Shown in pieces: positions 1 to 8,493 of a stretch of DNA of 64,000 bases. Under the pieces are notes generated by a model that searched no databases, had not been told where the DNA came from, and saw nothing but the letters and a program-made list of their open reading frames with translations. The position numbers and the translations under genes are program-made. Within the stretch, counting starts at the first letter, position 1. Each line of letters starts with the position of its first letter. The DNA is from Anseongella ginsenosidimutans (lineage in GTDB: Bacteria; Bacteroidota; Bacteroidia; Sphingobacteriales; Sphingobacteriaceae): the NCBI RefSeq assembly GCF_008033235.1, contig NZ_CP042432.1:3162001-3226000 (forward strand). Reading direction: 5' to 3'.

Positions 1-13
1 TGAATAATAAAAA

Positions 14-484
14 ATGAGAATGAAAAAAGTTATTTATCTACTATTCGTGCCCATTGCCCTGGCTTCCTGCCAGCAGAAATCCAATAACGCAGATTCCGGC
101 GAAACGTCTTCGGCGTCCACAGTACATGCTGCTTCGGCCGAAGGTTCTACTGATACCGCCGCTGCCGCAAAATTCGAGTTCACAGCGCAAGCCTTTGATT
201 TCGGAACAGTTGAGGAAGGAGAAAAAGTGACCCATTCTTATTCATTTACCAACGTTGGCTCTGGCAGCCTCATCATTGCCAATGCCCAGGCTTCCTGCGG
301 CTGCACCGTTCCGGAATGGACGAGAGAGCCCATCCCGCCGGGCGGAACCGGAGAGATAAAAGCGGTATTTGACAGCAAAGGCCGGGTTGGCAAACAAAGC
401 AAGACCATTACGGTACATGCCAATACAGAACCATCCGTTGTAAAGCTAACCCTTACCGGGGAGGTAAAGGCTAAGGCTAATTAA
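14..484 (+). CDS. DUF1573 domain lipoprotein
   Basis: A 156-residue exported protein of unknown function. The N-terminus is a lipoprotein signal peptide with a lipobox ending in ALASC (Cys19), followed by a Ser/Ala-rich linker to about residue 50 and then one DUF1573 domain with the family's hallmark FDFGTV and SCGCT motifs, an Ig-like (ASPM/MSP-like) fold. The ATG at position 14 is used; an ATG two codons later would give MKKVIY and is equally possible. It lies directly upstream of yajC, ybbR and coaE on the same strand, an arrangement common in Bacteroidota, so it probably opens or continues that operon. The family call is secure; the function is not known. Confidence 0.9.
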   Translation: MRMKKVIYLLFVPIALASCQQKSNNADSGETSSASTVHAASAEGSTDTAAAAKFEFTAQAFDFGTVEEGEKVTHSYSFTNVGSGSLIIANAQASCGCTVPEWTREPIPPGGTGEIKAVFDSKGRVGKQSKTITVHANTEPSVVKLTLTGEVKAKAN

Positions 485-506
485 AAAAAATTAATACCAG
501 GATTAT

Positions 507-845
507 ATGAACACATTATTCGCAACTATTATTTTATTGCAGGCAGAAGGCGCCGGTGGAATGGGCTGGCAGAACCTGCTGATGATCGCTTTGATCGGGG
601 TGGTATTTTACTTCTTCATGATCCGTCCCCAGACCAAGCGTATGAAAGAACACAAAAAGCTGATCGAAAATCTCCAGAAGGGCGACAGGGTGGTTACCAC
701 AGGCGGGATCTTCGGTAAAATTGCGGAGATTGCCGGTGACCATTTTCTCCTGGAAATTGCGCCTAACGTCCGTATCCGGGTGCAGAAGAATGCCATTTCC
801 ATGGAAGGTTCCAAATCGCTCAATAAGGAAGAAGAGGTAAAATAA
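507..845 (+). CDS. yajC: Preprotein translocase subunit YajC
   Basis: YajC is the small accessory subunit of the SecDF-YajC complex that assists Sec-dependent export at the inner membrane. The 112-residue protein has one transmembrane segment at about residues 19-38, ending in the characteristic FFMIRPQ motif, followed by a basic cytoplasmic domain with the GDRVVTTGGIFGKI signature. Length and domain order are those of the family. It sits 22 bp after the DUF1573 gene and 37 bp before the ybbR-like gene, consistent with one transcript. Confidence 0.95.
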   Translation: MNTLFATIILLQAEGAGGMGWQNLLMIALIGVVFYFFMIRPQTKRMKEHKKLIENLQKGDRVVTTGGIFGKIAEIAGDHFLLEIAPNVRIRVQKNAISMEGSKSLNKEEEVK

Positions 846-882
846 GGAAGTCTTAACCGTCTTCAGGAAATCATGCAGGCTT

Positions 883-1842
883 GTGGAACGGTACTTTTCA
901 TCAGGAGCATTCACGTTTACCCCGAAAACTCGGCGAAAGGTATCGGTTTTTGCATTTTGCCTGCTGATTTCCGTGATCCTCTGGATGTTTTTCTACCTTT
1001 CCAATGAATACCGCTACCGGATTTCGGCCTATATAGTTTTTATTAACCAGCCGGCAGAAAAAGCCGTTTCTATCAGTGACTCTGTAAAAGCCACTCTTAT
1101 CGTGGAGTCTACCGGCTGGAATTATTTTTTCCGCCGGCTGAATCCGGAAGTTCTTACCACGGACCTGGCCAGCCTCGGAGATGAAGAAGCCGTGGATCTC
1201 CGGAAATTCCTGCCGTCCTATAACCGGCAGACAGACGCCGACCAAAAGATCGTAGACATTAATCCTGATACGGTTTACTTTGACCTGGTAGCCAGGATCG
1301 AAAAGAAAGTACCGGTGATCCTGGATGCTTCGATCACTTACCAGCACCAGTTTATTAATTACGGCCCCCTGAGTATCCGGCCGGACAGCGTCCTGGTAAG
1401 CGGCCCGGTCAATGAAGTACGGCCTATCAATGAGATCCATACCGCAGCCTTGCAGCTGAATAATGTAAATTCAAGCATCCGGCGTTTTATTCCGCTTGAC
1501 CGGAAAAATAAAAAGAACATCCACCTTTCTTCACAATCTGTACTTTTAACCGTTCCTGTGGAAGAATATACGGAACACACATTAAAAATACCGGTTGAGG
1601 TCCTCAATAATCATGATAATTATGAGGTCACACTGGTTCCTTCTACCGTAAGCGTCACCTATTACGTACCTCTGAGCAGGTTTACCGAAGTAGGGCCGGA
1701 GGACTTCAGGATTACCGCAGACCTTAATCAATGGCAGCAAAAAAATAAAAACGTATTGAGCGTTCATATGGAACGGTCCCCTGATTTCGTTAAGATAGTG
1801 AGAGCAAAACCAGAGAGTATTGACTTCCTTGTGTATAAATGA
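883..1842 (+). CDS. YbbR-like domain protein
   Basis: A 319-residue membrane-anchored protein of the YbbR/CdaR-like family. After a basic cytoplasmic stretch there is one transmembrane segment (about residues 20-40, VFAFCLLISVILWMFFYL), and the rest is extracytoplasmic with repeated YbbR-type beta domains. The only reasonable start in frame is a GTG at 883; an in-frame TAA lies just upstream at 844. The stop overlaps the coaE start by 4 bp (ATGA), so translation is probably coupled. In Firmicutes CdaR regulates the c-di-AMP cyclase; no such gene is visible here, so that role is not inferred. Confidence 0.82.
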   Translation: MERYFSSGAFTFTPKTRRKVSVFAFCLLISVILWMFFYLSNEYRYRISAYIVFINQPAEKAVSISDSVKATLIVESTGWNYFFRRLNPEVLTTDLASLGDEEAVDLRKFLPSYNRQTDADQKIVDINPDTVYFDLVARIEKKVPVILDASITYQHQFINYGPLSIRPDSVLVSGPVNEVRPINEIHTAALQLNNVNSSIRRFIPLDRKNKKNIHLSSQSVLLTVPVEEYTEHTLKIPVEVLNNHDNYEVTLVPSTVSVTYYVPLSRFTEVGPEDFRITADLNQWQQKNKNVLSVHMERSPDFVKIVRAKPESIDFLVYK

Positions 1843-2453
1843 TTAAAGTAGGTTTAACAGGAGGGATAGGCAGCGGCAAAACAACGGTGTCCAGGATATT
1901 TTCTGTTCTGGGGATACCGGTTTTCTCCGCAGATACGGAAGGTAAGCGGCTGATGGCGGAAGATGCAGGGCTGGCGGCAGCCATCATGGATATTTTCGGA
2001 AAAGATACTTACCTGCACTCAGAAGGCGGCGGCCTTCAGCCTGACCGCAGAAAGCTGGCCGGGATCGTTTTTAACAATGAAGAAAAGCTGAACCAGCTTA
2101 ATGCCCTGGTTCACCCGGCGGTTATCAATGCTTTTGAAACCTGGGCCGGTCAGCAGAACAGCGCCTATGTGATCAAAGAATCAGCCCTGCTTTTTGAAAG
2201 CGATGCCTGGAAGCACAGTAATTTGAATATCACCGTGGCAGCTCCGGAAGAAGAACGTATCCGGCGGGTGATGAAGCGGGATGGCGTGGAGCGGAGCGCA
2301 GTGATGAACCGCATGAAACACCAATTGTCCGATGAAGAACGGATACAGCGGGCGGACCTGGTAATATGGAATGATAACCGGAGCCCTGTGATTCCCCAGG
2401 TACTGGCCATACATCGCCTGCTGCTGTATTCGCCTACCGACCTCATCCTTTGA
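1839..2453 (+). CDS. coaE: Dephospho-CoA kinase
   Basis: CoaE catalyses the last step of coenzyme A synthesis, ATP-dependent 3'-phosphorylation of dephospho-CoA in the cytoplasm. The 204-residue protein starts with the P-loop GLTGGIGSGKTT and carries the CoaE substrate region with DRRKLA and HP (residues about 66-90) and the lid-type RxxxR segment. Length is typical. The ATG overlaps the ybbR-like stop by 4 bp. It is the last gene of the rightward DUF1573-yajC-ybbR-coaE run, as the next genes are on the opposite strand. Confidence 0.95.
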   Translation: MIKVGLTGGIGSGKTTVSRIFSVLGIPVFSADTEGKRLMAEDAGLAAAIMDIFGKDTYLHSEGGGLQPDRRKLAGIVFNNEEKLNQLNALVHPAVINAFETWAGQQNSAYVIKESALLFESDAWKHSNLNITVAAPEEERIRRVMKRDGVERSAVMNRMKHQLSDEERIQRADLVIWNDNRSPVIPQVLAIHRLLLYSPTDLIL

Positions 2454-2482
2454 ATGACCCTGGCATCACTAGTATTTGAATA

Positions 2483-3193
2483 TTAGTCAATCAGGAAGCC
2501 AAGGAGTGCAAAGCCTGTTCCGGCGAGAATCGCAATGCTTTTATAAAAATTAAAGCGGTGATCCTGGCTGGATTCGAAAAGAATGGTCGTGGAAATGTGC
2601 AGGAAGATACCGACCACCGCCGCCATTACATAATCCGCATACAAGGAAATATAACCCAATGAATTTTGCGCCAGGGCTTGCCCGAACAGCAAACCCGCCG
2701 GCGACATTGCCGCAAACAGCACCAGGAGGAAAAAAACATTCACTTTCTTTAGCCGGTGCTGCAGCAGAATGCTTCCCAGCACAAAAGCCGCGGGAATGTG
2801 ATGCAGGGCAATACCCCATAATAATTCATCGTGATGATGCCCCTGCAGCGGCATTGCCTCCATAAAAGCATGCAAGCAAAGGCTGATAATCATGGCATAG
2901 GGAAACGCCGGTGTGGGATCATGCACATGCATATGGCCATGTTCAATGCCTCCTGAAAATTGTTCAAGGACAATCTGGAACGCAAAGCCGGCGAGAATAA
3001 ATACTCCGGTCAGGTGACTGGCCGAAGCGTAGACTTCCGGCATTAACTGAAGCACGGTTATGGCAAAGAGAAAAGCCCCGCTGAATGAAAGTAACAGCTT
3101 AAGCTTGCGCTGATTATTGTTCCGGATGACAAATACCGCGCTTCCGCCCAACAGCGCGCTGAAGAACAAGACGAGCATCCTACCTGACTCCAT
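2483..3193 (-). CDS. ZIP family divalent metal transporter
   Basis: A 236-residue polytopic inner-membrane protein of the ZIP (zinc/iron-regulated transporter-like) family, expected to import Zn2+ or related divalent cations. About seven to eight hydrophobic segments are visible, with a histidine-rich loop GHMHVHD near residue 85 and the family's metal-binding helices LCLHAFMEAMP and LHHIPAAFVLG. Which metal it carries cannot be told. Its start overlaps the end of the upstream PAP2 gene by 14 bp, so the two are probably co-transcribed. Confidence 0.85.
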   Translation of the reverse strand: MESGRMLVLFFSALLGGSAVFVIRNNNQRKLKLLLSFSGAFLFAITVLQLMPEVYASASHLTGVFILAGFAFQIVLEQFSGGIEHGHMHVHDPTPAFPYAMIISLCLHAFMEAMPLQGHHHDELLWGIALHHIPAAFVLGSILLQHRLKKVNVFFLLVLFAAMSPAGLLFGQALAQNSLGYISLYADYVMAAVVGIFLHISTTILFESSQDHRFNFYKSIAILAGTGFALLGFLID

Positions 3194-3755
3194 CTACCAC
3201 GGGATAAATTAGTTTTTCAAGTTTACCAACAAGAAGGCCAATAGTGGTGCCCAATATTGCACCTCCAAGTATATCAAGGGGAAAATGCACACCTACATAC
3301 ACCTGGGCGTATGATACCATGAATGCCCATAGAAAACAGAGCGGGAAGATCCATTTCCACTGTTTATAATACAAACTGATCAGGAGAAAAGAAATTGCGA
3401 AGTGGTTGGAGGCGTGGGAAGAAACAAAGCTGAACCCGGTTCCGCAGTCCACCAGCACCCTTATTTGCCCGGCAAGATCCAGGTCGTTGCAGGGACGGAG
3501 CCTTTCCACAAAGGGCTTGATGATGCTGGCGCTTGTAAAATCAGCGATCCCGAAAGCCAGTAGAACGAAACCGATCAGCGCGAAACCCTTCCATTTGTAC
3601 TGGCTTAAAAAAAATACGATCAGGAAAATATATACGGGTGTCCAGAAATACTTGTCCCGGAGCAAGGGCATGATCCAGTCAAGAAATGAATTTGTCCATT
3701 CTCCGTTTATGAGAAAAAATAGCGATTTATCAAGTTGGGTAAGGGTTTCAATCAT
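3180..3755 (-). CDS. PAP2 family lipid phosphatase
   Basis: A 191-residue membrane phosphatase of the PAP2 superfamily, related to undecaprenyl-diphosphate and lipid-A phosphatases. The three catalytic motifs are present: KPFVERLRP (C1), SSHASNH in place of PSGH (C2, with the catalytic His), and a C3 motif ending VHFPLDILGG with the His/Asp pair. Five to six transmembrane segments surround them. The substrate is unknown; undecaprenyl diphosphate is a reasonable candidate. It is divergent from glmM, with a 72 bp gap, and overlaps the following ZIP transporter gene. Confidence 0.87.
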   Translation of the reverse strand: MIETLTQLDKSLFFLINGEWTNSFLDWIMPLLRDKYFWTPVYIFLIVFFLSQYKWKGFALIGFVLLAFGIADFTSASIIKPFVERLRPCNDLDLAGQIRVLVDCGTGFSFVSSHASNHFAISFLLISLYYKQWKWIFPLCFLWAFMVSYAQVYVGVHFPLDILGGAILGTTIGLLVGKLEKLIYPVVDGVR

Positions 3756-3815
3756 TTTTCGAATATATGGTATATCGCCATAAATATTACATGTTTTGTT
3801 AAATTTGCTATCCTA

Positions 3816-3822
3816 AAAGGAG
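3816..3822 (+). promoter_or_regulatory. Shine-Dalgarno setting a TTG start for glmM
   Basis: The sequence aaaagg-ag lies 5-6 bp before a TTG at 3828 that begins the conserved MTLIKSISGIRG N-terminus. Strong Shine-Dalgarno sites are unusual in this phylum, and this one, together with family alignment, decides for the TTG start over the upstream in-frame codon at 3735. Confidence 0.6.
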
Positions 3823-3827
3823 ATATA

Positions 3828-5216
3828 TTGACACTCATAAAATCTATATCAGGCATCCGGGGAACTATCGGAGGCCGTCGTGGTGAAGGACTTACCCCGC
3901 CGGATGTGGTAAAATTCGTTTCGGCCTTCGCCCGCTGGCAGCAGCAGAAAACCGGGAACCGGAAGATCGTAATAGGCCGCGACGGCCGCATTTCGGGTGA
4001 AATGGTTAGGAATCTCGCCGTGGGAGCCCTGCAGGGAATGGGCATGGACGTCGTTGACCTGGGCCTTTCCACAACGCCTACCGTAGAAATAGCCGTGCCG
4101 GAAGAAAAGGCGGGAGGCGGCATCATCCTTACCGCCAGTCATAATCCCCGGCAGTGGAATGCGTTGAAACTGCTGAACGGGAAAGGAGAGTTCATTTCCG
4201 CCCAAGACGGCAGGGAAGTCCTGGAAATAGCGGAAAAGGACGATTATCAATACGCCGAAGTAGACCATTTGGGTAAGCTGGAAATTAACGATACGTATTT
4301 TCAGAAACATATCGACCAGATCCTTGCGCTTCCGCTTGTTGACGTGGCGGTTATAAAAAAGGCCGGTTTCCGGGTAGTGCTGGACGCGGTCAATTCAACC
4401 GGGGGAATTGTGGTACCCATGCTGCTGAAAGCGTTAGGCGTCGCCGTTGTAGAGGAATTATATTGTACTCCTGACGGGGAGTTTCCGCATAATCCCGAGC
4501 CGCTGGCGGAAAACCTGACCGCTCTTTCTTCAGAGGTTGTGGCGAAAAAAGCCCACCTTGGTATCGCCGTAGACCCCGATGTGGATCGCCTGGTATTCGT
4601 TTGTGAAGACGGAAGTATGTTTGGGGAAGAGTATACCCTGGTAGCCGTGGCAGACTATGTGCTGGCCGGGAAACCCGGAAACACCGTTTCCAATCTTTCC
4701 TCTACCATGGCCCTGCGGGACGTTACGCTGAAACACGGGGGAAACTATACCGCTGCCGCTGTAGGAGAGGTGAATGTTATAGAGGCCATGAAAGCAAGCA
4801 ATGCCGTGATAGGCGGTGAAGGAAACGGCGGCGTTATATATCCTGACCTGCACTACGGAAGGGATGCGCTTGTGGGAATCGCACTCTTCCTCAGCCACCT
4901 GGCAAAAAAAGATATGCCGGTATCCGCATTGCGGGCCACGTATCCTGCTTATCATATTTCAAAAAATAAGATCAGTCTTTCGCCGGAAATGGATATCGAC
5001 GCATTGATGGGGAAAGTGCAGGAGAAATACAAGGACCGGCCGGTCAATACGATTGATGGTATTCGTATTGAGTTTGACGGACAATGGGTACACTTGCGAA
5101 GATCCAATACAGAAGCAATAATCCGGATCTATTCCGAAGGAAGATCGGAAGCCGCCGCCGGCGCCCTGGCTGGTAAGATCATCAATGACTTTAAAGAATT
5201 CATGAATAATTCTTGA
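3828..5216 (+). CDS. glmM: Phosphoglucosamine mutase / phosphohexomutase
   Basis: An alpha-D-phosphohexomutase that most likely interconverts glucosamine-6-P and glucosamine-1-P for UDP-GlcNAc synthesis. The 462-residue protein has all four signatures: the phosphoserine loop TASHNP (residues 102-107, Ser104), the metal loop DPDVDR (249-254), the sugar loop GEGNGG, and the C-terminal phosphate loop RRSNTEAIIRIYSEG. An open frame extends to 3735, but the family N-terminus and a Shine-Dalgarno point to the TTG at 3828. A phosphomannomutase role cannot be ruled out from sequence alone. It is divergent from the PAP2 gene and 50 bp before a cysteine desulfurase gene. Confidence 0.88.
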   Translation: MTLIKSISGIRGTIGGRRGEGLTPPDVVKFVSAFARWQQQKTGNRKIVIGRDGRISGEMVRNLAVGALQGMGMDVVDLGLSTTPTVEIAVPEEKAGGGIILTASHNPRQWNALKLLNGKGEFISAQDGREVLEIAEKDDYQYAEVDHLGKLEINDTYFQKHIDQILALPLVDVAVIKKAGFRVVLDAVNSTGGIVVPMLLKALGVAVVEELYCTPDGEFPHNPEPLAENLTALSSEVVAKKAHLGIAVDPDVDRLVFVCEDGSMFGEEYTLVAVADYVLAGKPGNTVSNLSSTMALRDVTLKHGGNYTAAAVGEVNVIEAMKASNAVIGGEGNGGVIYPDLHYGRDALVGIALFLSHLAKKDMPVSALRATYPAYHISKNKISLSPEMDIDALMGKVQEKYKDRPVNTIDGIRIEFDGQWVHLRRSNTEAIIRIYSEGRSEAAAGALAGKIINDFKEFMNNS

Positions 5217-5266
5217 CGACCATTTAACAATCACCAATCAATCACCATCAATAAAACCTGTAACAT

Positions 5267-6403
5267 ATGAGAGTTTACCTGGACAATGCGGCCACCACAC
5301 CCATTGACCCCTCTGTACTGGAAGTAATGTACAAGGTCATGGAGGAGAATTACGGCAATCCTTCTTCCATTCACGCCCATGGACGGGAAGCGCGTTCGCT
5401 GGTGGAAAAGTCACGCAAGACAGTTGCCAAGCTGCTTAATACGTCTCCTTCGGAAATATTTTTCACTTCAGGGGGTACTGAAGCGCATAACGCTGCCATT
5501 ATGGGAGGCATTTCAGCCTATGGCATCCGGCACGCCATTACATCCCGTATCGAACATCATGCGATACTGCATACGCTGGAAGCGCTCGCCCGCCAGGGAA
5601 CCGTTCGTCTTAGTTTTGTAAACGTGGACGAAAAGGGAAGGGTGGACCTCCGTCACCTGGAGCAGTTACTTAAAGATAAGGGGCGAAGTTTTGTGTCCCT
5701 CATGCATGCCAATAATGAAATCGGAACACTGCTGGATATTGAAAGAACGGCCGGTATTTGCGGGGAATACGATGCGCTTTTCCATTGTGATACCGTTCAG
5801 ACAGTAGGGCATTACCCGCTGAACCTTGGCAGGACGAAATTGCATTTCATGGCTTGTGCCGCTCATAAACTTCACGGACCCAAGGGGGTAGGCTTTCTTT
5901 ACTTAAACCATGAGGTAAAGATGCCGCCATTTATATATGGCGGTCCGCAGGAAAGGAATATGCGCGGCGGTACAGAGAACGTATATGGTATAGCGGGCCT
6001 GGCCCGCGCCCTGGAAATCGCCTGCGAGCATATGGATGCTCACCGGCAACACATTCAGGGCCTGAAGTCGTATATGGCGGAGCGGCTGCTGGAAGCTATC
6101 CCCGGAATTCAGTTTAACGGTCCGCTGAACCCCTCGGAAAGCCTTTATACGGTATTGAACGTTTCTTTTCCGCCTACTGAAATGGCGGAAATGCTATTGT
6201 TTAACCTGGATATTAACGGTATATCCGCGTCGGGCGGAAGCGCCTGCTCTTCCGGCTCCGATGTAGGATCGCACGTACTTACCGCCATTAAGGCCGATCC
6301 GGAACGCCCGGCAGCCCGGTTTTCGTTCAGCAAATACACTACAAAAGAAGAGATCGACTATACGGTTGAAAAGCTGAAAGAGCTGATCAGGGTAATTGTT
6401 TAA
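5267..6403 (+). CDS. Cysteine desulfurase (NifS/IscS family)
   Basis: A PLP enzyme that removes sulfur from cysteine as a persulfide for Fe-S clusters or thionucleosides. The 378-residue protein shows the PLP lysine in AAHKLHGPKG (Lys201), the HH pair in IEHHAI, and the catalytic cysteine in GSACSSG (Cys327) in a short group-I type loop. No iscU, sufE or mnmA partner is adjacent, so the sulfur acceptor is unknown. It follows glmM by 50 bp on the same strand. Confidence 0.92.
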   Translation: MRVYLDNAATTPIDPSVLEVMYKVMEENYGNPSSIHAHGREARSLVEKSRKTVAKLLNTSPSEIFFTSGGTEAHNAAIMGGISAYGIRHAITSRIEHHAILHTLEALARQGTVRLSFVNVDEKGRVDLRHLEQLLKDKGRSFVSLMHANNEIGTLLDIERTAGICGEYDALFHCDTVQTVGHYPLNLGRTKLHFMACAAHKLHGPKGVGFLYLNHEVKMPPFIYGGPQERNMRGGTENVYGIAGLARALEIACEHMDAHRQHIQGLKSYMAERLLEAIPGIQFNGPLNPSESLYTVLNVSFPPTEMAEMLLFNLDINGISASGGSACSSGSDVGSHVLTAIKADPERPAARFSFSKYTTKEEIDYTVEKLKELIRVIV

Positions 6404-6435
6404 TTTGCTTTTAATTGTAATTTTGATAAAATTTG
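6404..6435 (+). promoter_or_regulatory. Candidate Bacteroidota promoter for the class II aldolase gene
   Basis: TTTG at 6404-6407 is followed after 20 bp by AAAATTTG (6428-6435), matching the -33 TTTG / -7 TAnnTTTG consensus at all but one position. It lies in the AT-rich 73 bp gap before the fructose-bisphosphate aldolase gene. Confidence 0.45.
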
Positions 6436-6476
6436 GGGCCTTTTATTTCGAAATTTAAAATAATCAAGGATAATTT

Positions 6477-7568
6477 ATGAGCCAAACAATTCAAATCACG
6501 CCCGGGGTAATCACCGGGGAACAAGTCCAGCATGTTTTTAAGGTGGCGAAACAACACCAGTTCGCACTGCCCGCTGTAAATGTGGTGGGGACCAATTCCG
6601 TAAACGCGGTGATGGAGACGGCGGTAGAAGTGGACTCTCCTGTAATGATCCAGTTTTCCCATGGGGGCGCCCAGTTCTTTGCGGGTAAAGGATTATCCAA
6701 TGATCAGAACAGGGCGATTGTCCTTGGTGCGGCTTCAGGAGCCAGGCACGTACACCTGCTTGCCGAAGCTTACGGCGCTAACGTGATCCTGCATACGGAT
6801 CATTGCCCGAAAAAACTGCTGGGCTGGATTGACGGGCTCCTGGATGCCGGCGAGTTGTTCTTCAAGCAATACGGAAAGCCCTTGTTCAGTTCGCACATGC
6901 TGGACCTTTCCGAAGAGCCTATCGCTGAGAACATTGAAATAAGCAAACGCTACCTGGAACGTATGAGTAAAATGGGAATGACCCTGGAAATTGAACTGGG
7001 CGTTACCGGCGGGGAAGAAGATGGCGTGGACAATACAGATGTTGATAATTCCAAGCTTTATACACAACCGGAAGAAGTGGCCTACGCATACGAGGAGCTT
7101 TCTAAAGTGAGCAGCCAGTTTACGATTGCCGCTGCTTTCGGAAATGTGCATGGAGTGTACAAGCCGGGTAACGTGAAATTAACGCCGCCTATCCTGGACA
7201 ATTCCCAGAAATACCTGAGGGAGAAACTAGGCCTGAGCGAAGAAAAACCGGTGGACTTTGTATTTCACGGCGGTTCCGGTTCCAGCAGGGAGGAGATCCG
7301 GGAAGCGATCTCATACGGGGCCATTAAGATGAACATTGATACTGACCTGCAATGGGCGTTCTGGGACGGCATCCGGGCATACGAAGCAGCTAACCATGAT
7401 TTTCTGCAGGGACAGATCGGGAATCCTAAAGGAGCCGATGAGCCTAACAAGAAGTTCTACGATCCAAGGGTATGGCTGAGAAAAGGGGAAGAGGCGCTTA
7501 AAGCAAGGCTGAAGAGTGCTTTCGAAGACCTTAACTGCGTCGGCAGGAACCCGCTGCTTAACCAGTAG
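6477..7568 (+). CDS. fbaA: Class II fructose-bisphosphate aldolase
   Basis: The zinc-dependent aldolase of glycolysis and gluconeogenesis, cleaving fructose-1,6-bisphosphate to DHAP and glyceraldehyde-3-P. The 363-residue length matches the class IIA (E. coli FbaA-like) subgroup. Visible motifs are the zinc-binding HTDHC segment, a class II signature with EIELGVTGGEEDGVD, and the phosphate-binding FHGGSGSS and NIDTD segments. A class I aldolase gene lies about 1 kb downstream on the other strand, so the cell encodes both unrelated types close together. Confidence 0.95.
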   Translation: MSQTIQITPGVITGEQVQHVFKVAKQHQFALPAVNVVGTNSVNAVMETAVEVDSPVMIQFSHGGAQFFAGKGLSNDQNRAIVLGAASGARHVHLLAEAYGANVILHTDHCPKKLLGWIDGLLDAGELFFKQYGKPLFSSHMLDLSEEPIAENIEISKRYLERMSKMGMTLEIELGVTGGEEDGVDNTDVDNSKLYTQPEEVAYAYEELSKVSSQFTIAAAFGNVHGVYKPGNVKLTPPILDNSQKYLREKLGLSEEKPVDFVFHGGSGSSREEIREAISYGAIKMNIDTDLQWAFWDGIRAYEAANHDFLQGQIGNPKGADEPNKKFYDPRVWLRKGEEALKARLKSAFEDLNCVGRNPLLNQ

Positions 7569-7598
7569 GGAACCGTTAAAATAATACCGGTGGTGTTG

Positions 7599-7628
7599 CA
7601 GCCCCGGGCAAACTATTGCCTGGGGTTG
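7599..7628. terminator. Strong hairpin between convergent fbaA and accD
   Basis: A 13-bp stem (7599-7611 with 7616-7628, two G-T pairs, 4-nt loop) overlaps the end of accD and lies 30 bp after the aldolase stop. There is no clear T run on either side, so it may act as a bidirectional or factor-assisted terminator or as an mRNA 3'-end stabiliser. Confidence 0.4.
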
Positions 7629-8470
7629 TCCGCCATCATTTTCAGGAAAGAAGTAAGCTTTCCCTTCATTTCCCGGCGGTCAACGATAAAATCCAGGAAG
7701 CCATGTTCCTGCACGAATTCGGCGCTCTGGAATCCTTTGGGCAGATCCTTCTTTATTGTTTCTTTGATTACCCGCGGGCCGGCGAAACCAATCATGGCGC
7801 CGGGTTCTGCGATATTAATGTCGCCCAACATGGCATAGGAAGCCGTAACTCCGCCGGTGGTAGGATCAGTAAGCAGGGAAATATAAGGAATCTTCTCTTC
7901 CGCGAGCCGGGCAAGCCTTGCTGATGTTTTGGCCATTTGCATCAATGAAAAGGCGGCTTCCATCATCCGGGCGCCTCCTGATTTCGAAATGATCATGAAA
8001 GGAATGCGGTGCTGAATGCAGTAGTCGATGGACCGTGCGATCTTTTCACCTACTACCGATCCCATGGATCCACCGATAAAATTAAAGTCCATGCAGGCAA
8101 CTACCAGATCATGACCGTTTATCTTTCCGTGAGCGGAACGCAGCGCGTCTTTCAGCCCTGTCTTTTTAGTGCTTTCGGCAAGCCGGTCGGTGTATTTTTT
8201 GGTATCTGCGAAGTGGAGGGGATCGGCGGCGGTCAGGTCGGGGTAGAGTTCGGTAAATTCATTATTGTCGAAAAGGATCTCAAAATACTCCCTTGAACCG
8301 ATCCGGAGCTGATACCCGCAATAAATACAGACGTATTGATTTTCGAGCTGCTCTGACAAGTGAAGCACTTTTTTGCAGGAGGGGCATTTCTCCCAGATGC
8401 CGTCAGGCGTCTCCTTCTTTTCTTCTGTCTTGGTAGTTATACCTTCTTTTACTCGTTTAAACCAGCTCAT
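7613..8470 (-). CDS. accD: Acetyl-CoA carboxylase carboxyltransferase subunit beta
   Basis: The beta subunit of the carboxyltransferase that makes malonyl-CoA, the first step of fatty acid synthesis. The 285-residue protein begins with the typical N-terminal zinc ribbon (CPSC near residue 29 and CIYC near residue 48), followed by the crotonase-like carboxyltransferase core with [11 protein letters not shown] and [17 protein letters not shown]. No accA is adjacent. It starts 23 bp downstream of the class I aldolase gene on the same strand. Confidence 0.96.
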   Translation of the reverse strand: MSWFKRVKEGITTKTEEKKETPDGIWEKCPSCKKVLHLSEQLENQYVCIYCGYQLRIGSREYFEILFDNNEFTELYPDLTAADPLHFADTKKYTDRLAESTKKTGLKDALRSAHGKINGHDLVVACMDFNFIGGSMGSVVGEKIARSIDYCIQHRIPFMIISKSGGARMMEAAFSLMQMAKTSARLARLAEEKIPYISLLTDPTTGGVTASYAMLGDINIAEPGAMIGFAGPRVIKETIKKDLPKGFQSAEFVQEHGFLDFIVDRREMKGKLTSFLKMMADNPRQ

Positions 8471-8493
8471 ACATTTCTCTTATGGGCTACAAA

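Noticed and set aside
2468-2487. AT-rich palindrome between coaE and the ZIP gene
   Set aside because: Near-perfect but short, with no GC stem or T run; likely chance in AT-rich DNA.
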